DNA of 53,599 nucleotides, taken from positions 1 to 53,599 of the forward strand of contig JAGMBO010000049.1 of assembly GCA_023129715.1 (NCBI GenBank), read 5' to 3'. Source of the DNA: Candidatus Eiseniibacteriota bacterium. Lineage in GTDB: Bacteria; Eisenbacteria; RBG-16-71-46; CAIMUX01; WJJG01. A program made the position numbers and the translations under genes. This document shows positions 25,256 to 34,024 of this stretch, in pieces. Within the stretch, counting starts at the first letter, position 1, and the number at the start of each line of letters is the position of its first letter. A model generated the notes under the pieces. It worked only from the letters and a program-made list of their open reading frames with translations, made no database searches and was not told the DNA's origin.

Positions 25256-26434
25256 ATGACCTCACGAAACCACCACCATCCGATTGCCTGGGCCGCCGCC
25301 GGACTGCTCGGTCTCGCGGTCCTCGCCCATGGCCTGAACACGCCGCCGGCGTTCGGTCTCGCCGCGCCAGGGCCCGGTCAGCCGACCCCATCGATATCCG
25401 AGGTCGAGGTCGTCGGGATCGCGACGTCTGCCGCGAGCGGCGACTCGATCGTTGGGGTGCCGCTCGTGGGCGTCGAGGCGCTGACTGCAGCGGCGATCCG
25501 GGATGCTTTCGAGAAGGCCGGGCTGTGGATCACGCGCACGCGCAATCTCCTTTCCATTTCTGACTCCTATGGCCTTGGAGGGGCGATCTCGACCGAACGC
25601 GTGCGGGCCTCTCTTCAGGATTGTATCGACTCCTATGAGGTCCTTGAGACAACCATCCGCGACAGCAGCGCCCTGGCGACCGTTCGTCTGCGGGTCAATG
25701 AAGAGCGGATCGACGAGGTTGGGCTGGGGCGGCTTCAGATCCTGCCCATCGTCGGCGGTCGCGCCTTCGCCTCCGATGCTGACGCTCTCGCCGATGAGAT
25801 CCGCGCGGCCCTCGGAGCCGCGCTGGCAGACTCCGGCATCCGAGTGCTTGAACCACTCCAAGTGGTCTCGATCTCCCGTGATCCGGAGCAGCTGCTCAGC
25901 ATCGGCAAGCGCAATCGGGCCGATCTTCTCCTGATCGTCGAGTGCTCCAGCCGCGATCTGGACCAATTGGGCAGTTTCGTGCGCCGGGAGTATCGCGCCG
26001 AGGTCCGCCTTGTCGCCGGCTATACGGGGCAGGCGCTTGCCGAGCACAGCTTCGTCCGTGAAGGAGAGCGCCACTACGATGCGACCAAGATGCTCTCTAC
26101 TGCGGGCCGCGCCCTGGGTGGCGAGATCGGTGAGTACACACTTGCCAAATTGGACGAACTCGGCGAGCGGATTCTGGTGCGGCGAGTCAAGGTCTGCAAC
26201 ATCCCCTCGCATGAAGAGGCCGAGTGGGTTGCACAGGCCCTTGAAGGCATTGGCGGTGTACATGCGGTGCGATTGCTGCTCTTTGACGAGACCGAGGGCG
26301 GCTGCGCGTTCTTCCAGATCGAGACGGCTGCGGACCTCTACAACCGTTTGGGAATCGAACTGCAGAGACTAGGCGGAGCGTCTCTGCATGTCACCAGCGA
26401 GAGTCCATCCTGGATCGAAGCGGTGATCGACTAG
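25256..26434 (+). CDS. Exported protein with FlgT/FlgO-like alpha/beta domains
   Basis: 392 residues with signal peptide (WAAAGLLGLAVLAHGLNTPPAFGLAAP). The first domain (SEVEVVGIATSAASGDSIVGVPLVGVEALTAAAIRDAFEKAGLWI) resembles the FlgT-N unit of the 13151 gene, and the second (QILPIVGGRAF, ALADSGIRVLEPLQVV, NRADLLLIVECSSRD, RAEVRLVAGYTGQALAEHSFVREG) the FlgO/CsgG-type unit. The C-terminal 100 residues (VCNIPSHEEAEWVAQALEGIGGVHAVRLLLFD) look like a small ferredoxin-like fold. AGGAGGGAG precedes ATG. Function unknown; a periplasmic or outer-membrane scaffold is likely. Confidence 0.6.
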   Translation: MTSRNHHHPIAWAAAGLLGLAVLAHGLNTPPAFGLAAPGPGQPTPSISEVEVVGIATSAASGDSIVGVPLVGVEALTAAAIRDAFEKAGLWITRTRNLLSISDSYGLGGAISTERVRASLQDCIDSYEVLETTIRDSSALATVRLRVNEERIDEVGLGRLQILPIVGGRAFASDADALADEIRAALGAALADSGIRVLEPLQVVSISRDPEQLLSIGKRNRADLLLIVECSSRDLDQLGSFVRREYRAEVRLVAGYTGQALAEHSFVREGERHYDATKMLSTAGRALGGEIGEYTLAKLDELGERILVRRVKVCNIPSHEEAEWVAQALEGIGGVHAVRLLLFDETEGGCAFFQIETAADLYNRLGIELQRLGGASLHVTSESPSWIEAVID

Positions 26435-26454
26435 TGTGTTGACTGAGGGAGGGG

Positions 26455-27120
26455 ATGATGACTAGAGAACACCTCGTTTGTCGTGCGCTGCGGTGGGTAG
26501 GCGTTGGGTTTGTTGCACTCGCCCTCTGCGCAGGGACTCAGGCCCGGGGCCAGGAGAATGGTCCCGCGATGGGACCAGCCTACATGGAGGCCTTACAGGA
26601 TGCAGTCGATTCGGCGATCGGGGACATGGCCGGAACGGATCTGCGTGAGGAGTTCACCATCGCGGTGTTGCCCATTGAGAACGACGCGGACGCGCGCTGC
26701 TATGAACTCGTGCGCATCAGCCTCTCGCGGGCTGGCTTTCGCGTCTTTGAGCGACTCGACGAGGAGTGGGAGAACTTGCTCCAGGAGATCGAGTGGGGCC
26801 AGCGGCGGGACGATATCATGGACGCGGCGAGTGTGCAGAAGTTTGGGCACATCCAGGGTGTCTCCGCAATCATGTATGGCCGGATCCTTGATGTCGCCTC
26901 CAGCGAGCGGGGAGAGATCAGCCTGCGCGTGAGTCTGCATGTATCCCAGGTCGAGACCGGGCAACACTTGTGGGGCGATAGCGCGGTCGGCGCGAGCGAG
27001 CTCGTGCCCGAGCAGCCCTTCTACGTGACCCATGCGAAGTACCTGTTTCTGGGTGTTGTGATCTTGCTGCTGATTGTCATCATCGTGCGAGCGATTGGCC
27101 GGGCAACCAGGCCGCGGTAG
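26455..27120 (+). CDS. FlgO/TolB-N-like exported protein with C-terminal membrane helix
   Basis: 221 residues. Signal peptide (WVGVGFVALALCAGTQARG), a compact alpha/beta domain (FTIAVLPIENDADARCYELVRISLSRAGFRVFERLDEEWENLLQEI, IQGVSAIMYGRILDV, ISLRVSLHVSQVETGQHLWGDSAV) of the FlgO/TolB-N kind, and a C-terminal membrane helix (YLFLGVVILLLIVIIVRAIG) with basic tail. The anchor keeps the domain in the periplasm, close to the inner membrane. It starts 20 nt after the previous gene; either of two adjacent ATGs (26455, 26458) may be used. Confidence 0.62.
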   Translation: MMTREHLVCRALRWVGVGFVALALCAGTQARGQENGPAMGPAYMEALQDAVDSAIGDMAGTDLREEFTIAVLPIENDADARCYELVRISLSRAGFRVFERLDEEWENLLQEIEWGQRRDDIMDAASVQKFGHIQGVSAIMYGRILDVASSERGEISLRVSLHVSQVETGQHLWGDSAVGASELVPEQPFYVTHAKYLFLGVVILLLIVIIVRAIGRATRPR

Positions 27121-27130
27121 GGAGGCTATG

Positions 27131-28297
27131 ATGCGGATCCTCTCCGGTCCTTGGGCGTTGACGCTCGCGGCCCTGGCCCTTGTCCCGGCTGCAAGGGGGG
27201 GCGAGGTTGTAGAGCAACACCCCACCGCGCAGGCTGTGCGTACCACTAACGAGGTGTTTCGGGGAGAGCTGACCGCTCACGCCGAGCATGCCGACCGGCT
27301 CGATGCGGAGCTGAACCAGCGGACCGACCGGCGTCTCGGCCGCGAGGCGGTATGGGAGGAGCGGATCTCGGCAAGCCCGAAGCTGTGGGTTTACGAATCG
27401 CCGGACCGCAGGGGGCGCACGATCGTGGATTTCGAGCAGGGCTGGATCGAGGCCCAGGTGCTCGTCCCGCGTGGGGCCCAGGACCGTGATGCAAGCGATG
27501 TCCGGAGCAACCTCGAGGATCTGATCCAGTGGATCCTCGCATGGCGTGAACCCCTGACGGCGCACGGCTCCGTAACCGTCGTGGCCGACCAGGTGGCCGG
27601 GCTCGCAGATGCGCCCGCAGATGGACCAGCATGTGCGGCGGCAGCCCACGAGCTTGTTCAGGAAGAGAAGATCATCTGGCAGCCTGTTGATCACGGGAGC
27701 GGGGCGACGCAACAGGTGGCGACGATTCGTCTGCCGCTGGTGGATGATCATCTCCAGCGGCGTGGGGCCCGACATCGCAGTCTGGTGGGGTGCTATGCGA
27801 CGAAGTTTGGCGTTGATCCGGATCTTGTGATGTCGGTGATTGAGGTCGAGTCGGCCTTCAACCCGCGGGCGATCTCGCCGGCGGGAGCCCTAGGTCTGAT
27901 GCAGATCGTGCCCGAGTCGGCCGGACGCGATGCGCTCGAGCTTTGCCCGGACCTGCCCAATCCCCTGCCGCGCGAAGCCTACTTCGATCCCGAGACGAAC
28001 ATCCGGCTCGGCTGTGCCTACCTGCACATTCTGGAGCATCGGCGGTTTGCGGGTGTCCGGGATCGCCTAAGTCGCCGGCACATGACCCTGGCAGCGTATA
28101 ACGGTGGAGCGGGCAGTGTGGCGCGGGCGCTGGCCGGAACGAATCGGACCGCCGATGCGGTGCGGGCGGCGAATGCGATGGATGATCAAGCGGTTTACGA
28201 ACAGCTACGCACGCATCTGCCCCAGCGCGAGACGCGGACGTATCTGCTCAAGGTCGCAGAAGTTCTGTCTGGTCATGGACGAGGTAAAGCGTTCTGA
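27131..28297 (+). CDS. MltC-like membrane-bound lytic murein transglycosylase
   Basis: 388 residues. Signal peptide (ILSGPWALTLAALALVPAARG). The N-terminal domain (LWVYESPDRRGRTIVDFEQGWIEAQVLV) matches the MltC leader domain (DUF3393-like). The C-terminal SLT domain (about 225-345) has the catalytic Glu in MSVIEVESAFNPRAISPAGALGLMQIVPESAG, the NIRLGCAYL segment and LAAYNGGAGSVARAL. It cuts the glycan strands of peptidoglycan, making 1,6-anhydro ends. A GGAGG site favours the ATG at 27131 over the adjacent one at 27128. Placed among signalling genes, it could open the wall for assembly of a trans-envelope structure. Confidence 0.88.
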   Translation: MRILSGPWALTLAALALVPAARGGEVVEQHPTAQAVRTTNEVFRGELTAHAEHADRLDAELNQRTDRRLGREAVWEERISASPKLWVYESPDRRGRTIVDFEQGWIEAQVLVPRGAQDRDASDVRSNLEDLIQWILAWREPLTAHGSVTVVADQVAGLADAPADGPACAAAAHELVQEEKIIWQPVDHGSGATQQVATIRLPLVDDHLQRRGARHRSLVGCYATKFGVDPDLVMSVIEVESAFNPRAISPAGALGLMQIVPESAGRDALELCPDLPNPLPREAYFDPETNIRLGCAYLHILEHRRFAGVRDRLSRRHMTLAAYNGGAGSVARALAGTNRTADAVRAANAMDDQAVYEQLRTHLPQRETRTYLLKVAEVLSGHGRGKAF

Positions 28298-28343
28298 GGA
28301 GCGCCCAAGTAATGAATGCGTATCGAGGGTGCAAGCGAGGTGA

Positions 28344-29591
28344 ATGATGAAGATGTCCGAGGTTCGTGAGTCCCTCGCGAGTGTGGGTGAAGAGACTCTG
28401 GCCTGCCGCGTCAGAGATGTCCGGATCGATGCTGACTTCCGTGGCCGGCCCGAGCTACCGCTTGGCTGGCGGGGGCTAATCGAGAGCAAGGACCGCGTGC
28501 GTCCGCTTACCCATGAGAGTGTGACCACGGGGCGCGAGGCGGTGATTCTCTTCCAGCCGGATCAGGGGCCCGAACTCGGACACAAGGGCTGGTTGCTCGG
28601 GTTCGAGGTGCCGCTTGTCGCTCCAGAGGACAAGGGCACCGCAGGATGGGTGGTGGCGTGTGAGATGGAGGTCCGCCTGCGGGATCCCCGCCCCTTGACC
28701 CGGGCATTCCCCGGGGAGCAAGGGCAATGGACTGCCGCGGATCTGGAGCGCCTGATCGGGAATCTGATGCAGAATGAGCTGCGCGCCGATGTGGCGGCCG
28801 GAGCTCTGTCGATTCCATCATCGGTGAGTCCGACGCACCCGACGGGTGCACCCGGCGACGTGTCGGGCGCACCAAGAGTCATCGTCTCAGGACACTATGC
28901 GAGTGGTCTACTCAACCGTCTCGACCCACTCTTTCTCTCGGTTGGTGTCGCGATCCTGGGGATCGAGTTGACCCTGCGCCCGGCGGAGCCAATGCCGGCG
29001 AAGAATGGCAGCAGAGCCGCCGCGCAAGAAGCAGTACTCGAGATGGTCACCGTTGATGTCCCAATACGCTTCCAGCGTTCCCGAACGGAGAGAGTGAGTG
29101 ACCTGGAACTCCGCCTGGGGGCCCTGGAAGTTCAAGGTGGTTCCCGCGGCCCGGCCGATGCGCGGTGGCTGCGCCTGCGCAAGAGGCGAGGCGGGCCTCT
29201 CGAGCGGGTTCGGCGGATCCGCGAGGTGATTGCCCAGGAGGCCCAGGAAGCGGGCACACTCTGCCGGGACTGGGCGGCGCGGGGTGATCGGGCAAGCGCG
29301 GGCGAGGCGCAGAGCCTGGGGCGTGAACTCGACGCCCTGGTGCGCTCGCTGCGCGATGTTGTGCCGGAGATGACGGTCGGCGGCAGGCGCCCCTCGCGGC
29401 AAGATCAGCGCGCGTGGTTCGAGAAGTACGAGCGCTGCTTCGCGGAGGCACGGGCGCTGCGCACGGGGCTCGAGGAGGCGTACCGCGTGATGCGCTCCGG
29501 AGGCGGGGGTGGGGAGCGGGCAGTACGAGCGCTGCGCGAGGCGGCAGTCTCTCTCGAGCAGTTGGGGCGTATGCTCAGACGCACGGCGTGA
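28344..29591 (+). CDS. Uncharacterised protein, possibly SPFH-like with C-terminal coiled coil
   Basis: 415 residues, no signal. I do not recognise it firmly. Residues about 60-215 (KGWLLGFEVPLVAPEDKGTAGWVVACEMEVRLRDPRPLTRAF, LERLIGNLMQNELRADVAAGAL, LNRLDPLFLSVGVAILGIELTL) read like the beta-sheet, helix and final strand of an SPFH domain, with the phrase on position along a chain similar to the 21007 protein. The rest (about 265-415) is helical and charged. It sits 46 nt after the MltC-like gene and 7 nt before the sigma factor gene, so it belongs to the same transcription unit. An SPFH paralogue is the best guess; an unrelated fold is possible. Confidence 0.5.
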   Translation: MMKMSEVRESLASVGEETLACRVRDVRIDADFRGRPELPLGWRGLIESKDRVRPLTHESVTTGREAVILFQPDQGPELGHKGWLLGFEVPLVAPEDKGTAGWVVACEMEVRLRDPRPLTRAFPGEQGQWTAADLERLIGNLMQNELRADVAAGALSIPSSVSPTHPTGAPGDVSGAPRVIVSGHYASGLLNRLDPLFLSVGVAILGIELTLRPAEPMPAKNGSRAAAQEAVLEMVTVDVPIRFQRSRTERVSDLELRLGALEVQGGSRGPADARWLRLRKRRGGPLERVRRIREVIAQEAQEAGTLCRDWAARGDRASAGEAQSLGRELDALVRSLRDVVPEMTVGGRRPSRQDQRAWFEKYERCFAEARALRTGLEEAYRVMRSGGGGGERAVRALREAAVSLEQLGRMLRRTA

Positions 29592-29598
29592 GGATGCG

Positions 29599-30852
29599 AT
29601 GGAAGAGAAATGCGTGCAGATCTTGACCGAACTGGCGAGCCTGAATGCGCCCGGCCCGGAGGCGCAGAACCACCGGCGAGTGATGCGCGACCGGCTCTTC
29701 ACGCTCTGCTATCCACTGCTCGAGGATGAGATCAAGAAGATCACCGTCGACTACTGCCGCCATCGCTTCAAGGCTGACGATGGGCACTGGCGTGGCGCTG
29801 CCGACTACGAGGCCTTCTACGGCGACGTCTTCATGTATATCTGGGAGAAGAAGTTCGAGGGCGAGAACTTCACACGTTTCTTCAGCAAGTTCCCGCTCGA
29901 TGGGCAGGGTCACTTCGTGCCCTGGTTCCGGCGCTCGGTACGCAATGCCTGTTTGGATTGGTTCCGGCGGCCGGTCCGGGTGAGGGGTGAGCGGACGGGA
30001 TTGTCCCAAGCGCAGCTGATCCGGCAAGAAGGTGCCCGCACGAATCTCGACGATGTTATTGGGCTTACTGCCGATCAGCAGGCGGATGCGGAAGGGGTTG
30101 TGCGGGAGACAAAGGAGAGCTCCGCGGCTGGTTCAAGTGACCCGTCCACGCCGGCGGCTTCGCTGCGAAGCGTCGAGTTCGACGCTCCTCTCGCAATCTC
30201 GGCCGGTTCGGCCCCGAGGGACTACCTGGGGACCATGATTGCGGCCATGGGCCGGCTGAGAGTCGAGACGCAGGCGGCCCTGTGTCTCTTCTTCTGTGCC
30301 ATCTTGCCGATCCCGGACAAGGTGGTCGAGCATCTGGTCGCGGTTCGCAAGGCGACTGTCGAGCGGGTGCAGGCGGAGATCGAAGAGATCCAGAGACCGT
30401 TGAAGGAGAAATTGACCGCGCTCGTGGACTCGCCCGATCGGGAGATCATCGCCGCTCAGGATCTACTTGCGGAACAGGCCCGCCGGCGAATCGAAGATCT
30501 CACCCGCGAGGCACAAGGGTTGGGCATCGATTTCGAGACGCTGGACAAGTGGCGGGTGGCCTGTGCGGGACAACCGCTGAAGCAGATCCGCGCGGACGCG
30601 GAGCAGGAATCCTCGACCAAGCGTCGTTATCTGCGGTGGGAATACCAGCGCGCCTGGTGGAGTCTCCACCGGGCAGAGCGCAAGATCGCGCAGATTGAGA
30701 AACGGCAGCAGATCCCGACGCCGACATATCGGCAGCTCGCCTCTGTGATTGGTCTTACCGAGGCGGGGGCAACGGCTCGAGTGCTGCGAGGCAAGGAGAA
30801 ACTGCGGCGGATCCTAGCGGAATTGGATCCGCCGGAATTGAGGTCAGCATGA
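29599..30852 (+). CDS. ECF-like RNA polymerase sigma factor, large
   Basis: 417 residues, about twice the size of ordinary ECF factors. Residues about 45-140 contain a region-2-like part (DYEAFYGDVFMYIWEKKFEGENFTRF, HFVPWFRRSVRNACLDWFRRP), with the aromatic and basic residues used for -10 melting. The C-terminus (PTYRQLASVIGLTEAGATARVLRGKEKLRRILAEL) is a region-4-like helix-turn-helix. Between them is a long insertion of charged helices (about 160-350), unusual. The stop overlaps the next start by ATGA, and that gene looks like a zinc-binding anti-sigma factor. Followed by a CHAT-protease gene, the layout suggests a stress-responsive regulon that includes this cluster. Confidence 0.7.
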   Translation: MEEKCVQILTELASLNAPGPEAQNHRRVMRDRLFTLCYPLLEDEIKKITVDYCRHRFKADDGHWRGAADYEAFYGDVFMYIWEKKFEGENFTRFFSKFPLDGQGHFVPWFRRSVRNACLDWFRRPVRVRGERTGLSQAQLIRQEGARTNLDDVIGLTADQQADAEGVVRETKESSAAGSSDPSTPAASLRSVEFDAPLAISAGSAPRDYLGTMIAAMGRLRVETQAALCLFFCAILPIPDKVVEHLVAVRKATVERVQAEIEEIQRPLKEKLTALVDSPDREIIAAQDLLAEQARRRIEDLTREAQGLGIDFETLDKWRVACAGQPLKQIRADAEQESSTKRRYLRWEYQRAWWSLHRAERKIAQIEKRQQIPTPTYRQLASVIGLTEAGATARVLRGKEKLRRILAELDPPELRSA

Positions 30853-31736
30853 ATGCCAACGGATCACAGAGGAAGCGGCAGGAGGCGCGCGATCTGGTTG
30901 CCGAGATCATCCGCCGGATCGCCCGCGAGCAGACCCCCTTGCGGGCAACGCTGAGTCCCTGCAGGCACGCACGGGACGAAGCCGCTCACAGCGCGGAGCT
31001 GTGGGACTTCGTCGAGGGGATGTTGAGCCCGGATGCCGAGGAGGCGTTGCGCGATCGAGTCGAGGAGTGTGCATGGTGTGCGCGACGCCTGCACGAGATC
31101 GTCACTGCTCGGGAGCTTGCCGCTCAGATTCCCAGCCAGAATGTCGAGGAGGCAGTCTCCAGGTTCGGACTCCCCGTGCGAGGCCTGGATGAGAGCGCTT
31201 CTGGGCACGAAGCAGCCGCAGCGGCGTCGGCCAAGGCGGACCGGTCCAAGAGTCTCGTCGGGCAGGTGCGCGGCGCAGTGCACGTCGTGCTCCAGTGGGC
31301 GGAGGCCGAACTCGAGGCGTTGCAGTTTCCCGGCCAGCTTGTGCCCGTACCCGTGGCATCGCGCGGTGGTGGGGACTCGGGTCCGCGCTATGAATGGAAA
31401 GGGGGCGTGCGATTCGAGTTCGAGTTGGCGGGCCGGCAGATGCTGCTGGCCGCCGCCCCCGTCTCGGGGCGGGATTGCCGGATCGAGCTGCTGGCCAAGG
31501 GGAGTGGAGACGATCTCTCCGATGTCGTCGGAGAGCTTCGCCTTCGCGGCCAGCGCATCTGCGTACAGCCGATGCGCAAGACGGCCGGGGGGTTCCTCTG
31601 GGAGAGCGATCGGATCGCGCCAGGCGATTATACGCTTGCCCTGTTGCGCGGCAAGGAACAGATCGCGCGTGTGGATGTGACCGTGCTGGATCCTGAGGCA
31701 TCCGGCAAGCCAGGAACATCCGGGAAGGAGGAGTAG
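30849..31736 (+). CDS. Putative zinc-finger anti-sigma factor with C-terminal beta domain
   Basis: 295 residues. The N-terminus has a helix with AHSAELWDFVEGMLSPDAEEALRDRVEECAWCARRLHEIV, i.e. a His followed by CxxC at the distance seen in zinc anti-sigma domains. There is no membrane helix, so it would be soluble. The C-terminal part (about 170-290) is beta-rich (YEWKGGVRFEFELAGRQMLLAAAP, LRLRGQRICVQPM, GDYTLALLRGKEQIARVDVTVLD), like an Ig-type domain found next to CHAT proteases. Gene overlap with the sigma factor (ATGA) and 2-nt spacing to the CHAT gene imply tight co-expression. Sensor and regulator role is inference. Confidence 0.62.
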   Translation: MNANGSQRKRQEARDLVAEIIRRIAREQTPLRATLSPCRHARDEAAHSAELWDFVEGMLSPDAEEALRDRVEECAWCARRLHEIVTARELAAQIPSQNVEEAVSRFGLPVRGLDESASGHEAAAAASAKADRSKSLVGQVRGAVHVVLQWAEAELEALQFPGQLVPVPVASRGGGDSGPRYEWKGGVRFEFELAGRQMLLAAAPVSGRDCRIELLAKGSGDDLSDVVGELRLRGQRICVQPMRKTAGGFLWESDRIAPGDYTLALLRGKEQIARVDVTVLDPEASGKPGTSGKEE

Positions 31737-31738
31737 CC

Positions 31739-33925
31739 GTGCGTTGCGAGTGGCGCTTCATCGGACGGGGCAAGGAGATCACGACGACGTTGACGCGTCC
31801 TGATGGCACCCTGCTTCGGGAGACGCTCGAGGCTCCGTTGGATGAGCTCCTCCGCCTGGCACGGGACTTTCGGCGGGAGGTGCAGGATCACTTGCACGGC
31901 ATTGGGGAAGATGACGAGGAGTCGTTGCGAGCCCGGGCTCGGCGGATCTTCGGAATGTTCTGTCCGCCGCGGATCCACCAGGCATTGCGCGAGATCGCGG
32001 GTGGGGAGCTGGCGATCGAGTATGACCCTCGACTGGGCGGCGTCCCGTGGGAGCTGCTACACGACGGTACCGACTATCTCTGCCTGCAGTATCGGATCGC
32101 CCATGTTGTCGCGGTGGACTCGGCCAGTCGATCGGCTTCCTCCTCGCGGGAGGGGCAGTTCTTGATCGTTGCCGATCCCAGCGGGGAGCTGGAGCAGGCG
32201 CTGGAGGAGGGTAACAGCCTGTTGGATACCCTCAGGGAGGAGTTTCCGGATCTTCACGGCAGCATTGGCTTCCACTCGCGCAATGTCTCGCGCGACTGGC
32301 TGATCGATCGATTCTTCGCCTACGACATCGCGCACTATGCCGGGCATGTGAAGGACGCCTTTGTCCTGGGTGGGGGCGAGCGCCTCAGTCTCCAGGAGTT
32401 GCAGGCCGCCTCGGGTGGGCGGCCCTTCCCGGCGCTGATCTTCATCAATGCCTGTGGTCCGGATGCGCGACGGGCGAGCTCTTCAGCAGAAGAGGGGCAT
32501 GCTTCCACAGAGGGAAGTCGTGTGGATCCTGTTGCGGCCGAACATGACTCTGTTCGTCGGATGGCAGAGGAAGCAATCTCCGGGGGCACACGGTGCATCA
32601 TATCAGTACCGATGACCCTGCCCGATACCCCGCTGACAAGGCGGTTGGCCGAGGAGTTCTACCGCGGGTTCCTGGCAGGTCTCGAGACGGGAGAGGCGCT
32701 GCTGAAAGCTCGCCAGCGGGTGCGGGATGACTACCCCAGCCGGTTGATCTGGGGCATCCATCGCCTCTATGGAGACAGCGGGTGGACCGGGACGCGTCCT
32801 GCCGGGCAGAACGAGGCCGACGAGGTGCTCAGCATCCCAACAGCAGCGGCGTCGGGCTCGGAACACAGCTTCGTTGAGTGCCGACATGCCGGTTGTCGCC
32901 GCATGATTCCGGCTCGTCATTCACGGGATCCGTTCAATGCGTTCTGTGACCAGCACCAGCTCTCGCTCGATGAACGGCGGCTGGAGGCGAAGCGTTTGCT
33001 GGCGCAGGGAGAGATCGCGGCATGGATGCCGCGCGAGGCGCTCAAAGGTAGAGTGGACGCCTACGTAGATCGATTGACGCGGCGTCTCGCGGGGCTAGGT
33101 ACGGGACGCGTGGGCCCGGCGGTGGGACCAGATGGCACGCGCTACGCCGTCAGATTGACGCGCCGAGAATCTTGGATGCCTCTCGTGCGGAGTGTCAGCC
33201 TGCAAACGCGACTGAGCCTGCTGAAGGACCCTCGGCGGGCGGATAGCTTTCCCTTCGAGGGACGCTTGGACTTCCAGTTCGAGCTCACGCACGGCAAGGC
33301 ACTACGGCGCAGCAAGCGCCTCGTCACTTGCCGGGCTCTCGTCGCGCCAGACATGGAAGCACTTCTGCGGGATGACTTCGTCTGGCGACCGATGGAGCAG
33401 CAGGATCTCAAGCAGCTTGCGCGGCAACTTACAGCGCAGGAGGCCCCGGGCGTTCGCGTGTGCTATGCGGGAGATTGCGATGGGGACGATGGCGTGTGGG
33501 CCCAAGCGGCGAGCGGAGATCGGATCCTGGCCTGGGTGACACCGATGGGGGCTGAGGATGGTCCTCATGTGGGAACATCCGGGCCGCTTCCATCCTCCGG
33601 CAAGGAAGAGGTCCTTGCGGTGGAGCTTATCTCAGGCGCCGACCATCATGGCACGGCTCACGCGACATGGCGGGGTGAGCCGTACATGGTTGCAGCCGAG
33701 GATCTCTTTCTCGGCCTTCTCGAGCCACGGAGTGAGGACGAGTTGGGCCAGGCCATCTTGACGGAGTTGAGACGCGCAGAGGATGTCGAGGTTGGGCTGC
33801 TGGCGGATTCTATCGGGGCATCCCGGTGGCTGACTGAGTCACTCCTCCATCAACTTGCATGGCAGGGTTCTGTTCGCGCGACTGAGCTCGAGGATGGAGC
33901 GCGGTATGTGACGGTGGTGAGATAG
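31739..33925 (+). CDS. CHAT-domain (caspase-like) protease with zinc-binding and winged-helix C-terminal parts
   Basis: 728 residues. The CHAT domain (about 90-365) has the expected order: ELAIEYDPRLGGVPWELLHDG, a substrate-pocket strand, YDIAHYAGHVKDAF with catalytic His203, and ALIFINACGPDARR with nucleophile Cys239, then GTRCIISVPMTLPDTPLTRRLAEEFYRGFLAGLETGEALLKARQ. Beyond residue 380 follow a Cys/His cluster (CRHAGCRRMIPARHSRDPFNAFCDQHQ), a beta-rich region and a winged-helix-like end (LLADSIGASRWLTESLLHQLAWQG). CHAT proteases are clan CD peptidases, several of which act as death or defence effectors when triggered. GTG start with a strong GGAAGGAGGAG site. It follows the sigma/anti-sigma pair. 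Confidence 0.9.
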   Translation: MRCEWRFIGRGKEITTTLTRPDGTLLRETLEAPLDELLRLARDFRREVQDHLHGIGEDDEESLRARARRIFGMFCPPRIHQALREIAGGELAIEYDPRLGGVPWELLHDGTDYLCLQYRIAHVVAVDSASRSASSSREGQFLIVADPSGELEQALEEGNSLLDTLREEFPDLHGSIGFHSRNVSRDWLIDRFFAYDIAHYAGHVKDAFVLGGGERLSLQELQAASGGRPFPALIFINACGPDARRASSSAEEGHASTEGSRVDPVAAEHDSVRRMAEEAISGGTRCIISVPMTLPDTPLTRRLAEEFYRGFLAGLETGEALLKARQRVRDDYPSRLIWGIHRLYGDSGWTGTRPAGQNEADEVLSIPTAAASGSEHSFVECRHAGCRRMIPARHSRDPFNAFCDQHQLSLDERRLEAKRLLAQGEIAAWMPREALKGRVDAYVDRLTRRLAGLGTGRVGPAVGPDGTRYAVRLTRRESWMPLVRSVSLQTRLSLLKDPRRADSFPFEGRLDFQFELTHGKALRRSKRLVTCRALVAPDMEALLRDDFVWRPMEQQDLKQLARQLTAQEAPGVRVCYAGDCDGDDGVWAQAASGDRILAWVTPMGAEDGPHVGTSGPLPSSGKEEVLAVELISGADHHGTAHATWRGEPYMVAAEDLFLGLLEPRSEDELGQAILTELRRAEDVEVGLLADSIGASRWLTESLLHQLAWQGSVRATELEDGARYVTVVR

Positions 33926-34024
33926 ACGCTGGTCCGGGTACGTGTTGCTGGATCGTAGAGCGAACGTTGAGTCGGCCGCATCAGTTCCGTCGCCTGCGGA
34001 CACGCCATAATGAGCCCGCTGGTC

